A DNA stretch of 19,413 nucleotides from Saccoglossus kowalevskii (Eukaryota; Hemichordata; Enteropneusta; Harrimaniidae): contig NW_003134344.1 in the NCBI RefSeq assembly GCF_000003605.2, forward strand, positions 10,315 through 29,727. The letters run 5' to 3'. This document shows, piece by piece, positions 11,435 to 19,413 of the stretch. The notes under the pieces are model-generated. The model ran no database searches and was not told the origin of the DNA. It saw only the letters and a list, made by a program, of their open reading frames with translations. Every line of letters begins with the position of its first letter. Position 1 is the stretch's first letter. Position numbers and translations under genes: made by a program.

Positions 11435-11692
11435 TAATCTACAACAGATTACATCAACGTATATCTCGTTGCCTTGGCCTTCGTCACAATCAAGGCAGAT
11501 ATACTGATAACATCACCAAGATACATAGTGCAATCGTTATTTCTTTATGATTTACAAAGAGATATGACGCTATTTAATCCACCAGATGCTACCTGGCTTT
11601 TTCACAGGTACTCATTAAAACACGTTTGCCAAATAAAGACGCAAATTTACTTACAGTCAGCCAGTAAGTGTATGATATGTAATGTATTGTAG
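11435..11692 (+). other. Weak candidate exon region
   Basis: The frame from 11438 is open for 84 codons to 11692. Its middle (11448-11607) is bounded by a CAG before and CAG|GTACTC after, which could be splice sites, and encodes a hydrophobic stretch (YLVALAFVTIKADILI). A second frame covering 11242-11550 overlaps it. I recognise no family, and the splice signals are poor on the acceptor side. Confidence 0.12.
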
Positions 11693-12118
11693 ATTCAACA
11701 AAGATTAAGTTGGATTTTCAAAACAAAGCTTGGTCTCTTTTGGGAATTGTATCTCACCAATTCAGATTCACCAGTCGAATGTATTATGTATCTAACACGA
11801 AACAGAGTAATTAGGAGTTTCAAGGATACAACCCCAGGAATTTAGTCTAGGATTATCTTCTTGTGATGTGCAAAATGCCCAGCGAATATAAAAGCTACGG
11901 TGGGCCGTTCCCACTGGATAGATTTAATGACATAAGTGTAGTTCTTCATCACCGCTGCCCAATAATACTGATGTCCTTTTTCAGACAGACTTAGCTTTTA
12001 CCATTGCCACCGATTGTGCGAAAACACAACGTATTTTACACGCGTTGTATACGTCGCATATAGCCAGTACCGAACAAGACGCGTCACCACGACCACACTT
12101 TTTCAAATTCACATAGAA

Positions 12119-12297
12119 TGCCTAAACTGTGGCGGATCTAGAGGGGGGTTCTTGGGGTCCGGACCCCCTCCCCCCCTGTTAAAAAAAATATTCAATATGT
12201 TTTTGTATAATATAAAAACAATCATTAACTTAGTTTGGCGATTTTAATGTTTGGACCCCCCCCCATTAAAAATCTGTATCCGTTCCTGCCTAAACTG
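12119..12297. mobile_element. MITE-like non-autonomous DNA transposon with target-site duplication
   Basis: An 11-bp perfect direct repeat TGCCTAAACTG (12119-12129 and 12287-12297) flanks about 157 bp whose ends are imperfect inverted repeats. The left end reads TGGCGGATCTAGA, then a G-run and GGGGTCC. The right end, reverse-complemented, reads GGAACGGATACAGA, then a T-rich spacer, a G-run and GGGTCC. A 14-bp perfect palindrome GGGGTCCGGACCCC sits at 12154-12167. The interior is AT-rich and codes for nothing. The exact boundary is uncertain because some repeat bases may belong to the element. With 8 bp assigned to the duplication it would fit a hAT-type element; this family placement is inference. 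Confidence 0.7.
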
Positions 12298-13034
12298 ACA
12301 TATAATGTCTTTCGATAACTAGCAATTAGCAGGAAGAGCGTTAATCTATTTAACTAACTATATTGTAAATAATATAATGAATCTAAATACGTGTGCTAGA
12401 ATTATTTTGATATCTACAATATCGTATATATTGTATGTTTATAATAGACTAATTATTTAGAGTAGATACGTTAAACAAGTCAACGTTTGGCATTCGATTC
12501 AAGACAGGGCGCAGACACGAACCAACTTTTAACAGAATGGTGATAATAATGTTGTGTTGACGTGTGTATAAAATTGAATTAGGGTTGAGCAGCATAAAGT
12601 TTTCAACGTACGCGTTCTCATTCAAAGGTTACAAATATAAATCTCAAACCACAGGAATTTTTTGGTGAATTCACTATTCATTTCCAGAACAATTGAAATA
12701 TTCGATAAATGGTTTCGTAGCATTAACGTATTTTTTGTTTAATTTTACGTGAAAATAAAATTAGATCAAACATATCGAATTTGTCTTTCTATTGGTGAAA
12801 TGTTTGTTGTTGACCATTTGAGCTCATATAAACATAACATGTGATTGATGTTAGATTAAGAAAATACTTCGCGGACAAATCAATATTTCAGTAACAATAT
12901 ACTACCTTGCAATGTTTCATGACTGATTTGAAAAAAACAGTAATTCTCCATACACGTAATAAAGCTTCGGAATAAGTCGACAGTTGCATGTAGAACATTT
13001 GTACCGACCATCAATGTAAATTCAAAGTAAAATC
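12298..13034. other. Non-coding, proposed GPCR intron, 5' part
   Basis: AT-rich with no ORF of note. A small imperfect inverted repeat ACAATAT...ATATTGT lies around 12415-12435. Nothing else seen. Confidence 0.45.
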
Positions 13035-13042
13035 AAGCTTAC

Positions 13043-13111
13043 CTCAAAATTTGGAACCAGCGATGCTCGTGTCAGCGCGTTATCGTGATATGCTTTCCTT
13101 GAGCTGTGGCT
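13043..13111 (-). other. Candidate non-coding first exon of the minus-strand (GPCR) transcript
   Basis: On the minus strand a TCAGCC initiator-like site puts a start near 13111, 30 nt after the TATA box at 13141-13135. The following 69 nt contain no ATG and end in GAG|GTAAGC (GT at 13042-13041), a near-consensus 5' splice site. The stretch has the orientation needed to splice to the acceptor at 3448, which would give a 9,595-nt intron. The link is inference: other exons may lie between, and other donor-like sites exist (for example GAG|GTATGT at 4978 on the minus strand). Confidence 0.35.
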
Positions 13112-13134
13112 GAATGAAGCAAACACACCGAGAC

Positions 13135-13177
13135 ATTTATATTTAAGTAGAGGCGAAGATAAACACGCGCATGCGCA
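13135..13177 (-). promoter_or_regulatory. Candidate promoter: NRF1-type palindrome plus TATA box
   Basis: CGCGCATGCGCA at 13166-13177 contains the perfect NRF1 palindrome GCGCATGCGC. About 25 nt further along the minus strand is TATAAAT (13141-13135), and about 30 nt beyond that an initiator-like TCAGCC. The surroundings (about 13060-13280) are richer in CpG than the neighbouring DNA. Together these suggest a leftward promoter. NRF1 sites are common in animal promoters of widely expressed genes. Confidence 0.45.
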
Positions 13178-13757
13178 CAGTGTTTCTGAGAACGCGGTTT
13201 GATATAGTACAAAAATACCATTAATCCCATCACTGAATGCCGTTCGTTCGAGATACCTAGCGTGAGCACCACATAGCGGTACATTGTATTTTCATAACAT
13301 AACCTCGCATTAAGTAATATGCAATTTTTACTGAGCAGGTCGACATGCAGTTGACGATAATTTACATGTATTTCTATCAGGGTGTATACCGGATGTATGA
13401 TTTGTAGATCGAGACATTTTGTGAAATTCTAAGTTGGAAGATTATTTCAAAAAGAATAAGAGCATTTATTATATCATAGCTACACAAATTAGTAAGAGCA
13501 CGGTGGTTGCTGATACTCAATCACCAACTAAAACTAGAAGACGACGATTGTTGCTGTGTCCGTTTATCATGTAATGATTGACATGTTCCTCTTGTATCAG
13601 GAGTCCAAGCTGCATACGTATTTAAAGAGAAAACACGCACCACCTGCCATAGCTATTTACCAATATAGTAATTAGCACAATCTTATTAACGCAGACTCAA
13701 GACTGTCCTTGATAGCATCAGTCATAATAATCAAATCAGACCGCCACGTTCTATGCA

Positions 13758-14006
13758 TTAAATATTTAAGAAGTAAATGCAAATTAGGTTTAATTTGTGC
13801 GTCTTCTTTTTAGTAAAACTATCTAGAATATCACATTCCCATTTGATATTTTTGAATAAATGTCCACAACCGTTTACTAGCGTTATGATGGCCTGATGTT
13901 TTAAAATTCTATCATAACAATGTTCCAACAGAGGATTATTACATGGTATCAGTTCTTGTACACTGTTTACTAAATCAAGCATCTGTGTCACACAGTATAC
14001 GTGCAT
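13758..14006 (-). CDS. Unrecognised 82-codon ORF (doubtful)
   Basis: ATG-started minus-strand frame with more protein-like composition than most frames here (segments such as LDLVNSVQELIPCNN and HLFKNIKWECDILDSF; four Cys in the central part). A TAA is directly upstream of the ATG. GTGTGACACAG just inside the frame could be a 3' splice site, so it may be an internal or terminal exon of a gene lying to the right. No domain recognised; chance is a real alternative. Confidence 0.15.
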   Translation of the reverse strand: MHVYCVTQMLDLVNSVQELIPCNNPLLEHCYDRILKHQAIITLVNGCGHLFKNIKWECDILDSFTKKKTHKLNLICIYFLNI

Positions 14007-14234
14007 TTAAATTGGCAGTGATTCTCACTGATCAATAAAATTCAATAATGAAGTGATTATTTTCGACTTTGGATTGTATCAAGCGTAATTATCCTAATAC
14101 GGCACTTCCGGCAATTAATGTATCACTCAGCCACTAGGCAAACCTGATGTTAAAATTAAATATATTCACATTGTTACGCCGTTAGCGCCATCCCTCGAAC
14201 GCATTTAATTAACTATAAACAATCAATATGAGAA

Positions 14235-14253
14235 ACCCCTAGGTCATAGGGGT
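14235..14253. repeat. Short hairpin ACCCCTA / TAGGGGT
   Basis: Perfect 7-bp inverted repeat around a 5-base loop (GGTCA). It is GC-rich for this region. No gene is adjacent. Confidence 0.45.
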
Positions 14254-14519
14254 AATGTAATAAGAATCCATTGTTTTTACTTAACATTGACTGGCATAGA
14301 GGACTGTCAACCTCCGAGTTTTATTTTCGGGAAGTAAATGAGTATATAAATGTATTCATATGGATGTTTGTTTCATTATATCAAATTAAGCGTAACACAA
14401 ACGAATGGAGAGTTTAATAGTGTTATTAGCATTGGAGTAATCCGCATTATTGATACAAGGTAAACGTCCAAAAATAATGAGTTCATATAGTGCAATGACT
14501 GTGCGTGGGTCGGCCTGGA

Positions 14520-14527
14520 TGACGTCA
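14520..14527. promoter_or_regulatory. Perfect CRE palindrome TGACGTCA
   Basis: Fourth full CREB/ATF site (TGACGTCATT), about 1.4 kb upstream of the proposed minus-strand promoter at 13.1 kb. Confidence 0.35.
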
Positions 14528-14825
14528 TTGTAATGACAATAATATTAGTAGAATTTGTGGATAGGCACTCATACTAATGAGTGGAGACTCTGGTGATAAT
14601 ACTTGACAGATAAAATGATTTAATTACAGGGCAAACAGTGTTATTTGGCCGCTTTGTATAATCTATCTAACTGAACCTTATTCAAAGTTACTGTTCTGTA
14701 ATGTTAAGCATGGCAAACATTAATGCACTCAGAATCTTCTTTAATCTTGGTACGATACCTGTATGACACATTTGCCCGTTTGAGGCGGGGAGAAGGAAGG
14801 CTATGGCTAACGTCTAATTAAGAGT

Positions 14826-15383
14826 ATGACTAGTAGCAATACGTTGATTGTACCTATAATAGGTTCAAATATAATGAGATTCAGCGGAATTGTTATTAGT
14901 TGGTTGGAGAATGTTTTTGTTTTTAATCAGCGTAGTGTACTTATTTATTCACTTAGTTATTGTACTTGTTTTAGTTTTAATTGCATGAATTTACTCTCGG
15001 AAAAATATTAAACAATAATAATAATACCAAAAACGTTATTCGCCAACACATGCACAGGTGGAGTATATAAAGCTGTATACAGTGTAGTGCCGCCTAACAT
15101 AAACAACACAGGCACACACGCTAATAAGTAGTTGATTAGTGCCATTTCACCCTACGTTATAATACATATCGAACACGAGATGAAAAAAAATGTCATGTAC
15201 ACGACACATTATCGCGAGCTTAGCCTCCACATTAGCTGTCACGGTCACTAGATTTGATATCATTAGAATGCAAGTTAAATAGATGAATATTTAGTTGGGC
15301 GGAAACACGAGCTTGGGATATAGCTGATAAGCTTTCCAGAATGTCGTGAAAACCGGGACGAACAAATAATGTGCACACAAATA
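14826..15383. other. Non-coding, nothing recognised
   Basis: A 61-codon plus-strand ORF (14826-15011) starts with ATG but is AT-driven and resembles nothing. A short (AAT)n tract lies near 15013-15026. Confidence 0.4.
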
Positions 15384-15566
15384 TTAATTAATTTCTTTAT
15401 TTCGGCAGAATTTAATTCGACTATTATCACTATAGACCATTACATTATTTCCCAAACGTAAAACTACCTCATTACATGTAGTTGTTTGACTACACTGAAA
15501 ACATGAAATAGTCTCCCTGGTTAAACATATATCGGAAATGAAACACACAAGCCATAGAACATGCAT
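15384..15566 (-). CDS. Small ORF with Ly6/LU-like N-terminus (tentative)
   Basis: 60-codon ATG-started frame. It begins with a hydrophobic leader-like run (MHVLWLVCFISDICL), though with an Asp inside, then ISCFQCSQTTTC. A secretory leader followed by a C-x2-C pair and a third Cys is how Ly6/uPAR (LU) domain proteins begin. GAG|GTAGTT, after TGTAATGAG in the coding strand, would be a usable 5' splice site, so only the first about 34 residues may be exonic. The C-terminal CC-x3-CN part of an LU domain was not found downstream on the minus strand. An in-frame TAA lies 9 nt before the ATG. Chance resemblance is likely enough that I keep this low. Confidence 0.2.
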   Translation of the reverse strand: MHVLWLVCFISDICLTRETISCFQCSQTTTCNEVVLRLGNNVMVYSDNSRIKFCRNKEIN

Positions 15567-15985
15567 GTCTGTTTAATTTCATCACAACTTGAAATGAAAA
15601 CGACACACTGAATATTATCCCTAATCGTAATCACGATCAAACATCCAAATAAGAAGCATACACACGAAAGACACTCGCTTATTTTTATAAACAACAAAGA
15701 TCACACACCAAATATAGTGCAAGGAATATTGTTGCCCGAAATATTGAAAATGAGGTTGGAGATCGACAATATTCTGATTGTATGAATTCTGTCATATTTT
15801 ATTGGAAAAGAGATTTTCGCTGTTGTACGATTGATCAGTACAACTGAAAGACTACCACTGAATATGATCAGTTGTAGGCCATGTTTACAACATCTAAACT
15901 GTGATTTATTGTCATTTTAAATATATTTGTATGTATGACAAAGCCACACAACGCCCGGTACGTGTATTGCCTTGACAGGCCATAC

Positions 15986-16013
15986 GTTCTCATCTGATGT
16001 GTTCTCATCTGAT
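15986..16013. repeat. Tandem duplication, 15-bp period
   Basis: GTTCTCATCTGAT occurs at 15986-15998 and again at 16001-16013, separated by GT. Confidence 0.7.
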
Positions 16014-16138
16014 ATCAACTTATTTAGCACATTAAGTAAGTGGCAAACGTTTATTATGTTGGAAAGTTATGTTGTGTTATAAAATTAGTTATGGGTACTT
16101 GAACAATATGGCCAATCATCAATTCTCATGCAAATCGT

Positions 16139-16152
16139 GTACACAGTACACA
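16139..16152. repeat. Tandem duplication GTACACA x2
   Basis: Two perfect adjacent 7-bp copies. Confidence 0.6.
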
Positions 16153-17763
16153 GCATCTAGTACGTGCCAGTAACGTAATGAGCTATATATTATATACTCT
16201 AATCAGTGACCTACGTACGTTATTCCTATCATTATTATTAGGTGAGCAGGCTGTAGTCAATTGGATCGAACGACCCAGGATGATATTGGTTGCATCATTT
16301 CACGGAGAATGTCCCCGTCATCCACATTTCGATTGCGACGTTTCGACTTTCAATGTGCGTATTTTATTATTTGCAATTTACAATGCGGGTCATTTTTCCG
16401 AAGTAGTATAAAGTTGTTGACAAGGCTGCAATTTTATGCTTTTTGGAAAACTACTCTCAACGGCAATGTTGTGTTCATTCAAACATGCCAATGACCTTTA
16501 CATACATGACTTGGTATGCAGTTAGTGTGCTCTTATTGTCGCAGCTGTGTTTTTTTCTAACCACGGTTAAAAATTTATGTTTTCAGTCAATCTCATCAAT
16601 ACACTAGTACCTCAAATTAAATATTAGTAGTGTTTCTTATCAACATACTTACACGAATCGCGCTGAATTATGAACAAATTAAGAACTCTCAAATTGTAAC
16701 ACGTATCTTATCTTATTAAATCCCCCGGGATACCAAGGTCAAATTTGTGGCATAATTCAGTAAATCCTTCAATGTTGTTAATGCAATCACGCTCCCGTGG
16801 ATTGAAATGATACGTTTTAATTGCACGTTCAGGGATGAACTCGAAGTAAGATATTATTCAGTGTTACCTGAGTTCAACACAAAGAACGTCATGCTTGAAA
16901 AATAGGAGAAATACTGCTATGATGAAAACAATACTAGTGGAACAATTTATTTAAAGTTTATTTTCTCTATAATAACAAAATACTTAATTTACTCCAACCC
17001 TTGAATTAAAATGACGTATTTCAGATCATTGACATTTCCCCATATATTGAATGTCTACGGCATTTAATGGAATATTACTTAATGCAATTTTTCTGTCAGT
17101 ATTTTGGGTGTTGGGATTGGGAGATCATTTGGAGTTGCGAATCATAATTTCAAGCTGCTATATATGTAAATTTGTATATAAAAATAATGTTTCCTACATT
17201 GCGAGTTGCTCTAAATCTGGATATCATTTTCTCAATCACAAAACGATAATTTTTTCTTTGTCGATTGTGATATTGACGACAATATAGATGTTTCTATTGG
17301 TATTCAGTTACTAGTAGTTTACAATAATGGGTGATCCAACTAGAAGCTGGTCAACGTTATATTTCTAAATGTTAAACATAACATAAACGACTATCGACAT
17401 TTTTTTAGATAATTCAATTTATAATATTTGTATTCAGAATAAGAATAATCACTTGAAGCATAAAGTTTCAAATAATAATTGCAGTAAACTAGTCCTTAGT
17501 GTTTTATATTAATATCTATGTCACAAAAATATATTCGTTTTTGATACTTATTTGTTGTTTTAATAACAAAACTTAGAAGTAATATTTAAGTCGATGTTCG
17601 ACAAGTTATCAAGACAAGTTCCTTGTTTAATGGTTTAATAAGCTACGTGGATATAGCCTCGTGTGATGAGACAATTACTCATGATAACAATTATTGTGTC
17701 ATAATTAAGTATATGGTTGCATATGCTACCTAAATGAAGCGCCAACATAATGTACATGCATAT

Positions 17764-17873
17764 TTCATTATTCTAGTGTAACATAATCCCTTCTCCTCAG
17801 GTGACACTAAAACCATTGTTAAATTGTTACCCCTGTAACCATAACAATCTATTCATTATTCTAGTGTATCATA
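17764..17873. repeat. Direct repeat pair flanking a hairpin segment
   Basis: TTCATTATTCTAGTGTA is perfectly repeated at 17764-17780 and 17852-17868, and CATA follows each after one mismatch (22 positions, one difference). The 66 bp between the copies holds a nested inverted repeat: ATTGTTA (17815-17821) with TAACAAT (17842-17848), and inside it GTTAC-CCCT-GTAAC (17826-17839). The layout is that of a small insertion between duplicated target sites, or of a tandem duplication. Confidence 0.6.
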
Positions 17874-18005
17874 CATGACATGGGGACTTATGAATTGTCC
17901 TCTGTGCGTGCGAGCGACTGTCCGTTCGTTCCCAGCCATATTGCACACATGCTTGTGCCGACCATTTGCAAACGCCGCAATAGATCATGCAGGCTATCAG
18001 ACTAT

Positions 18006-18262
18006 GCATATGCATTTGTGTAATGATCCGATTCAAGATAAATACAAAATTACACAAGTTCATAATTCCGTAAACAGATCTCAGTCGTATTTGAATGAAT
18101 CTGGTTCAAACATTGAAAATAAGGGGATTTAGATGCACTTAATTTTATTTTTGGGTCTACATATCGAATATGCCCTGGACAATCAAGTTTGAACTACATA
18201 TATACTTCGTAAATCATATCGGATATGTGCACATGCATTTGTGTCGTGATTCTATTCAAGAT
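18006..18262. repeat. Diverged direct repeat, 34 bp, 223-bp offset
   Basis: Positions 18006-18039 and 18229-18262 match at 29 of 34 sites (shared core ATGCATTTGTGT, then ATTCAAGAT). Probably two decayed copies of one repeat or a decayed tandem duplication. Confidence 0.6.
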
Positions 18263-18284
18263 GGCTGAATGACAGCCATTTGAA
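18255..18284. repeat. Inverted repeat TTCAAGATGGCTG / CAGCCATTTGAA
   Basis: 13-base left arm (18255-18267), 5-base loop, and 12-base right arm that pairs except for one missing base. The left arm contains the AAGATGGC core typical of YY1 sites. It overlaps the second copy of the 34-bp repeat. Confidence 0.6.
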
Positions 18285-18290
18285 GGCCAG

Positions 18291-18310
18291 AAATCAATGA
18301 AAATCAATGA
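18291..18310. repeat. Perfect tandem AAATCAATGA x2
   Basis: Two adjacent 10-bp copies immediately after the inverted repeat. Confidence 0.7.
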
Positions 18311-19413
18311 ATTAACCATTCTTGAACTGGTTCTCAGTAGCTAGTGTATTGCGCAATTGTGTTCACACATGTACAGTACAACAGTATAAGAGAAATATAG
18401 ATTTGAAACTCGAGTGAGTTTAGATATAATTATATCTTTACATCATTGTCACATAGAAACACGCTTTATCAATAATTTATCAAGAAAGTTGAAAAACATC
18501 ATTGACTTAATCAGAGGGCTTAGATATAGTCGAACAGTATTCTAGTATTTCTCCATGTGTTTTTTTTTTAAGATTACAAAGATTCATGCGCATATACCGA
18601 CCAAAAAATAAACAATTGTGGTCATCTCTTCACAGTAAATCGATTTTCCCAAAACAATTAGTCTAAAGGCATACACTGAACCCTCCTAGAAATTGTTGTA
18701 AACCCTACTGTGAAAAAGCTTGATAATTGTTGGCAACAATTGACCCCATGTGTGCATTTATGGGGGATGTTGTCATTGAACTCGCCGAAACATTTAAATG
18801 ATACAAAAAATAACTGTACGTCTGTTAACAAAACAATTCAATAGGTAATTTCCTTTTGTAGTTAAAAGTAAACCCGCTGAACATAATATATAAACCTCAT
18901 TATTTTTTTCATTTTGTGAAACATATGTAATTTGTTTTTAAATAACAGTATTCTTATATTTATCTTTTGCCATGGTAAGCAATTGTAACAAAACAGATCA
19001 GCATTTGACTACTCATATGGCATCCGGATAAATAACAAATTCATGAATGAGTTTAAGACGACAATTTCAAATCAGCTTCACAGATTTACCAATTCTGGTC
19101 TACTTCGTTACAAAGGGCAGTCGAACTAAATAATCGACAAATAAAAAATAAGCTGAACACTGGATAAAGGCGAAACCTATAGCAGGTTACTTGTTTCACA
19201 GCTGAAGTGGCTTGTACATATTAACAAAATTGAAATCATGTGACCCAAAACCACTATGAATGGCTTATCTGCAATGGACATGAATCAACACATGATTATG
19301 AAAATCTCTGAAATAAAGTCACACCACAATACTATACACTCCATTTTGTACAAACTTTACAGATTTAGAATATTATATACTACTGTGACACAAACGCATA
19401 AATATAAAAGTAA
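18311..19413. other. Non-coding, nothing recognised
   Basis: AT-rich. A perfect 16-bp AT palindrome AGATATAATTATATCT lies at 18422-18437 and a T10 run at 18560-18569. No ORF or known motif otherwise. Confidence 0.5.

Larger units (their letters stand above)
15567..17763. other. Non-coding, nothing recognised apart from small tandem repeats
   Basis: Contains overlapping plus-strand frames at 16178-16411 and 16261-16494 that contradict each other and match no family. Small tandem duplications are at 15986-16013 and 16139-16152. No coding or RNA gene identified. Confidence 0.4.

Noticed and set aside
8600-16140. Octamer (ATGCAAAT) sites at several places
   Set aside because: The number seen is about what AT-rich composition predicts; no clustering.
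16178-16494. Two overlapping plus-strand ORFs with a leader-like start and an AG|GTGAGC donor-like site
   Set aside because: The frames contradict each other, neither matches a family, and no matching acceptor or partner exon is visible.
17869-18132. Two opposed ORFs (minus 17869-18063 and plus 17875-18132)
   Set aside because: They overlap almost fully on opposite strands inside a region of decayed repeats; neither resembles a protein family.
1-19413. tRNA genes, rRNA, CRISPR arrays, retroviral or viral genes
   Set aside because: No tRNA B-box with a matching cloverleaf, no regularly spaced repeats, and no reverse transcriptase, integrase or capsid motifs were seen in any frame.

Overview
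The window looks like AT-rich (roughly two thirds A+T by eye) nuclear DNA of an animal, probably a marine invertebrate. The reasons are a recognisable class A (rhodopsin-like) G-protein-coupled receptor, splice-site-like signals, long stretches without genes, CpG-dense patches that look like promoters, and a short non-autonomous transposon with terminal inverted repeats. Nothing looks bacterial: there are no tightly packed genes, operons or Shine-Dalgarno sites. Placing it closer to echinoderms, hemichordates or amphioxus rests only on the general look of the receptor and is weak.

The one clear gene is a receptor of about 339 codons on the minus strand (3423 to 2406). Its coding part is intronless and every class A landmark is present, but the frame is broken twice. 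Each break is a single missing T (A on the plus strand), one in TM1 and one in TM5. An annotation that follows only the longest open frames would miss the true N-terminus, with its three N-glycosylation sequons and the start of TM1, and would split the receptor in two. A good 3' splice site with a branch point lies 24 bases upstream of the ATG. At 13.0-13.2 kb, on the same strand, there is an NRF1-type palindrome, a TATA box, an initiator-like site and a short ATG-free stretch ending in GAG|GTAAGC. I infer a gene with a small non-coding first exon near 13.1 kb, an intron of up to about 9.6 kb, and one coding exon. Transcripts would be needed to prove it.

Layout: 1-2405 is non-coding and holds a CA-rich tract and possible poly(A) signals for the receptor. 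2406-3447 is the receptor coding exon. 3448-13042 is the proposed intron. It contains three perfect CRE palindromes within 1.6 kb (4934-6490), a CpG-over-represented patch at 6624-6970 with a TCTCGCGAGA element and two small overlapping ORFs, and a MITE-like element at 12119-12297. 13043-13280 is the proposed promoter and first exon. 13285-17760 is mostly featureless, with two weak minus-strand small ORFs, one Ly6/LU-like at its N-terminus, and a fourth CRE. 17764-18310 is a cluster of decayed repeats and hairpins. The rest shows nothing I can name.
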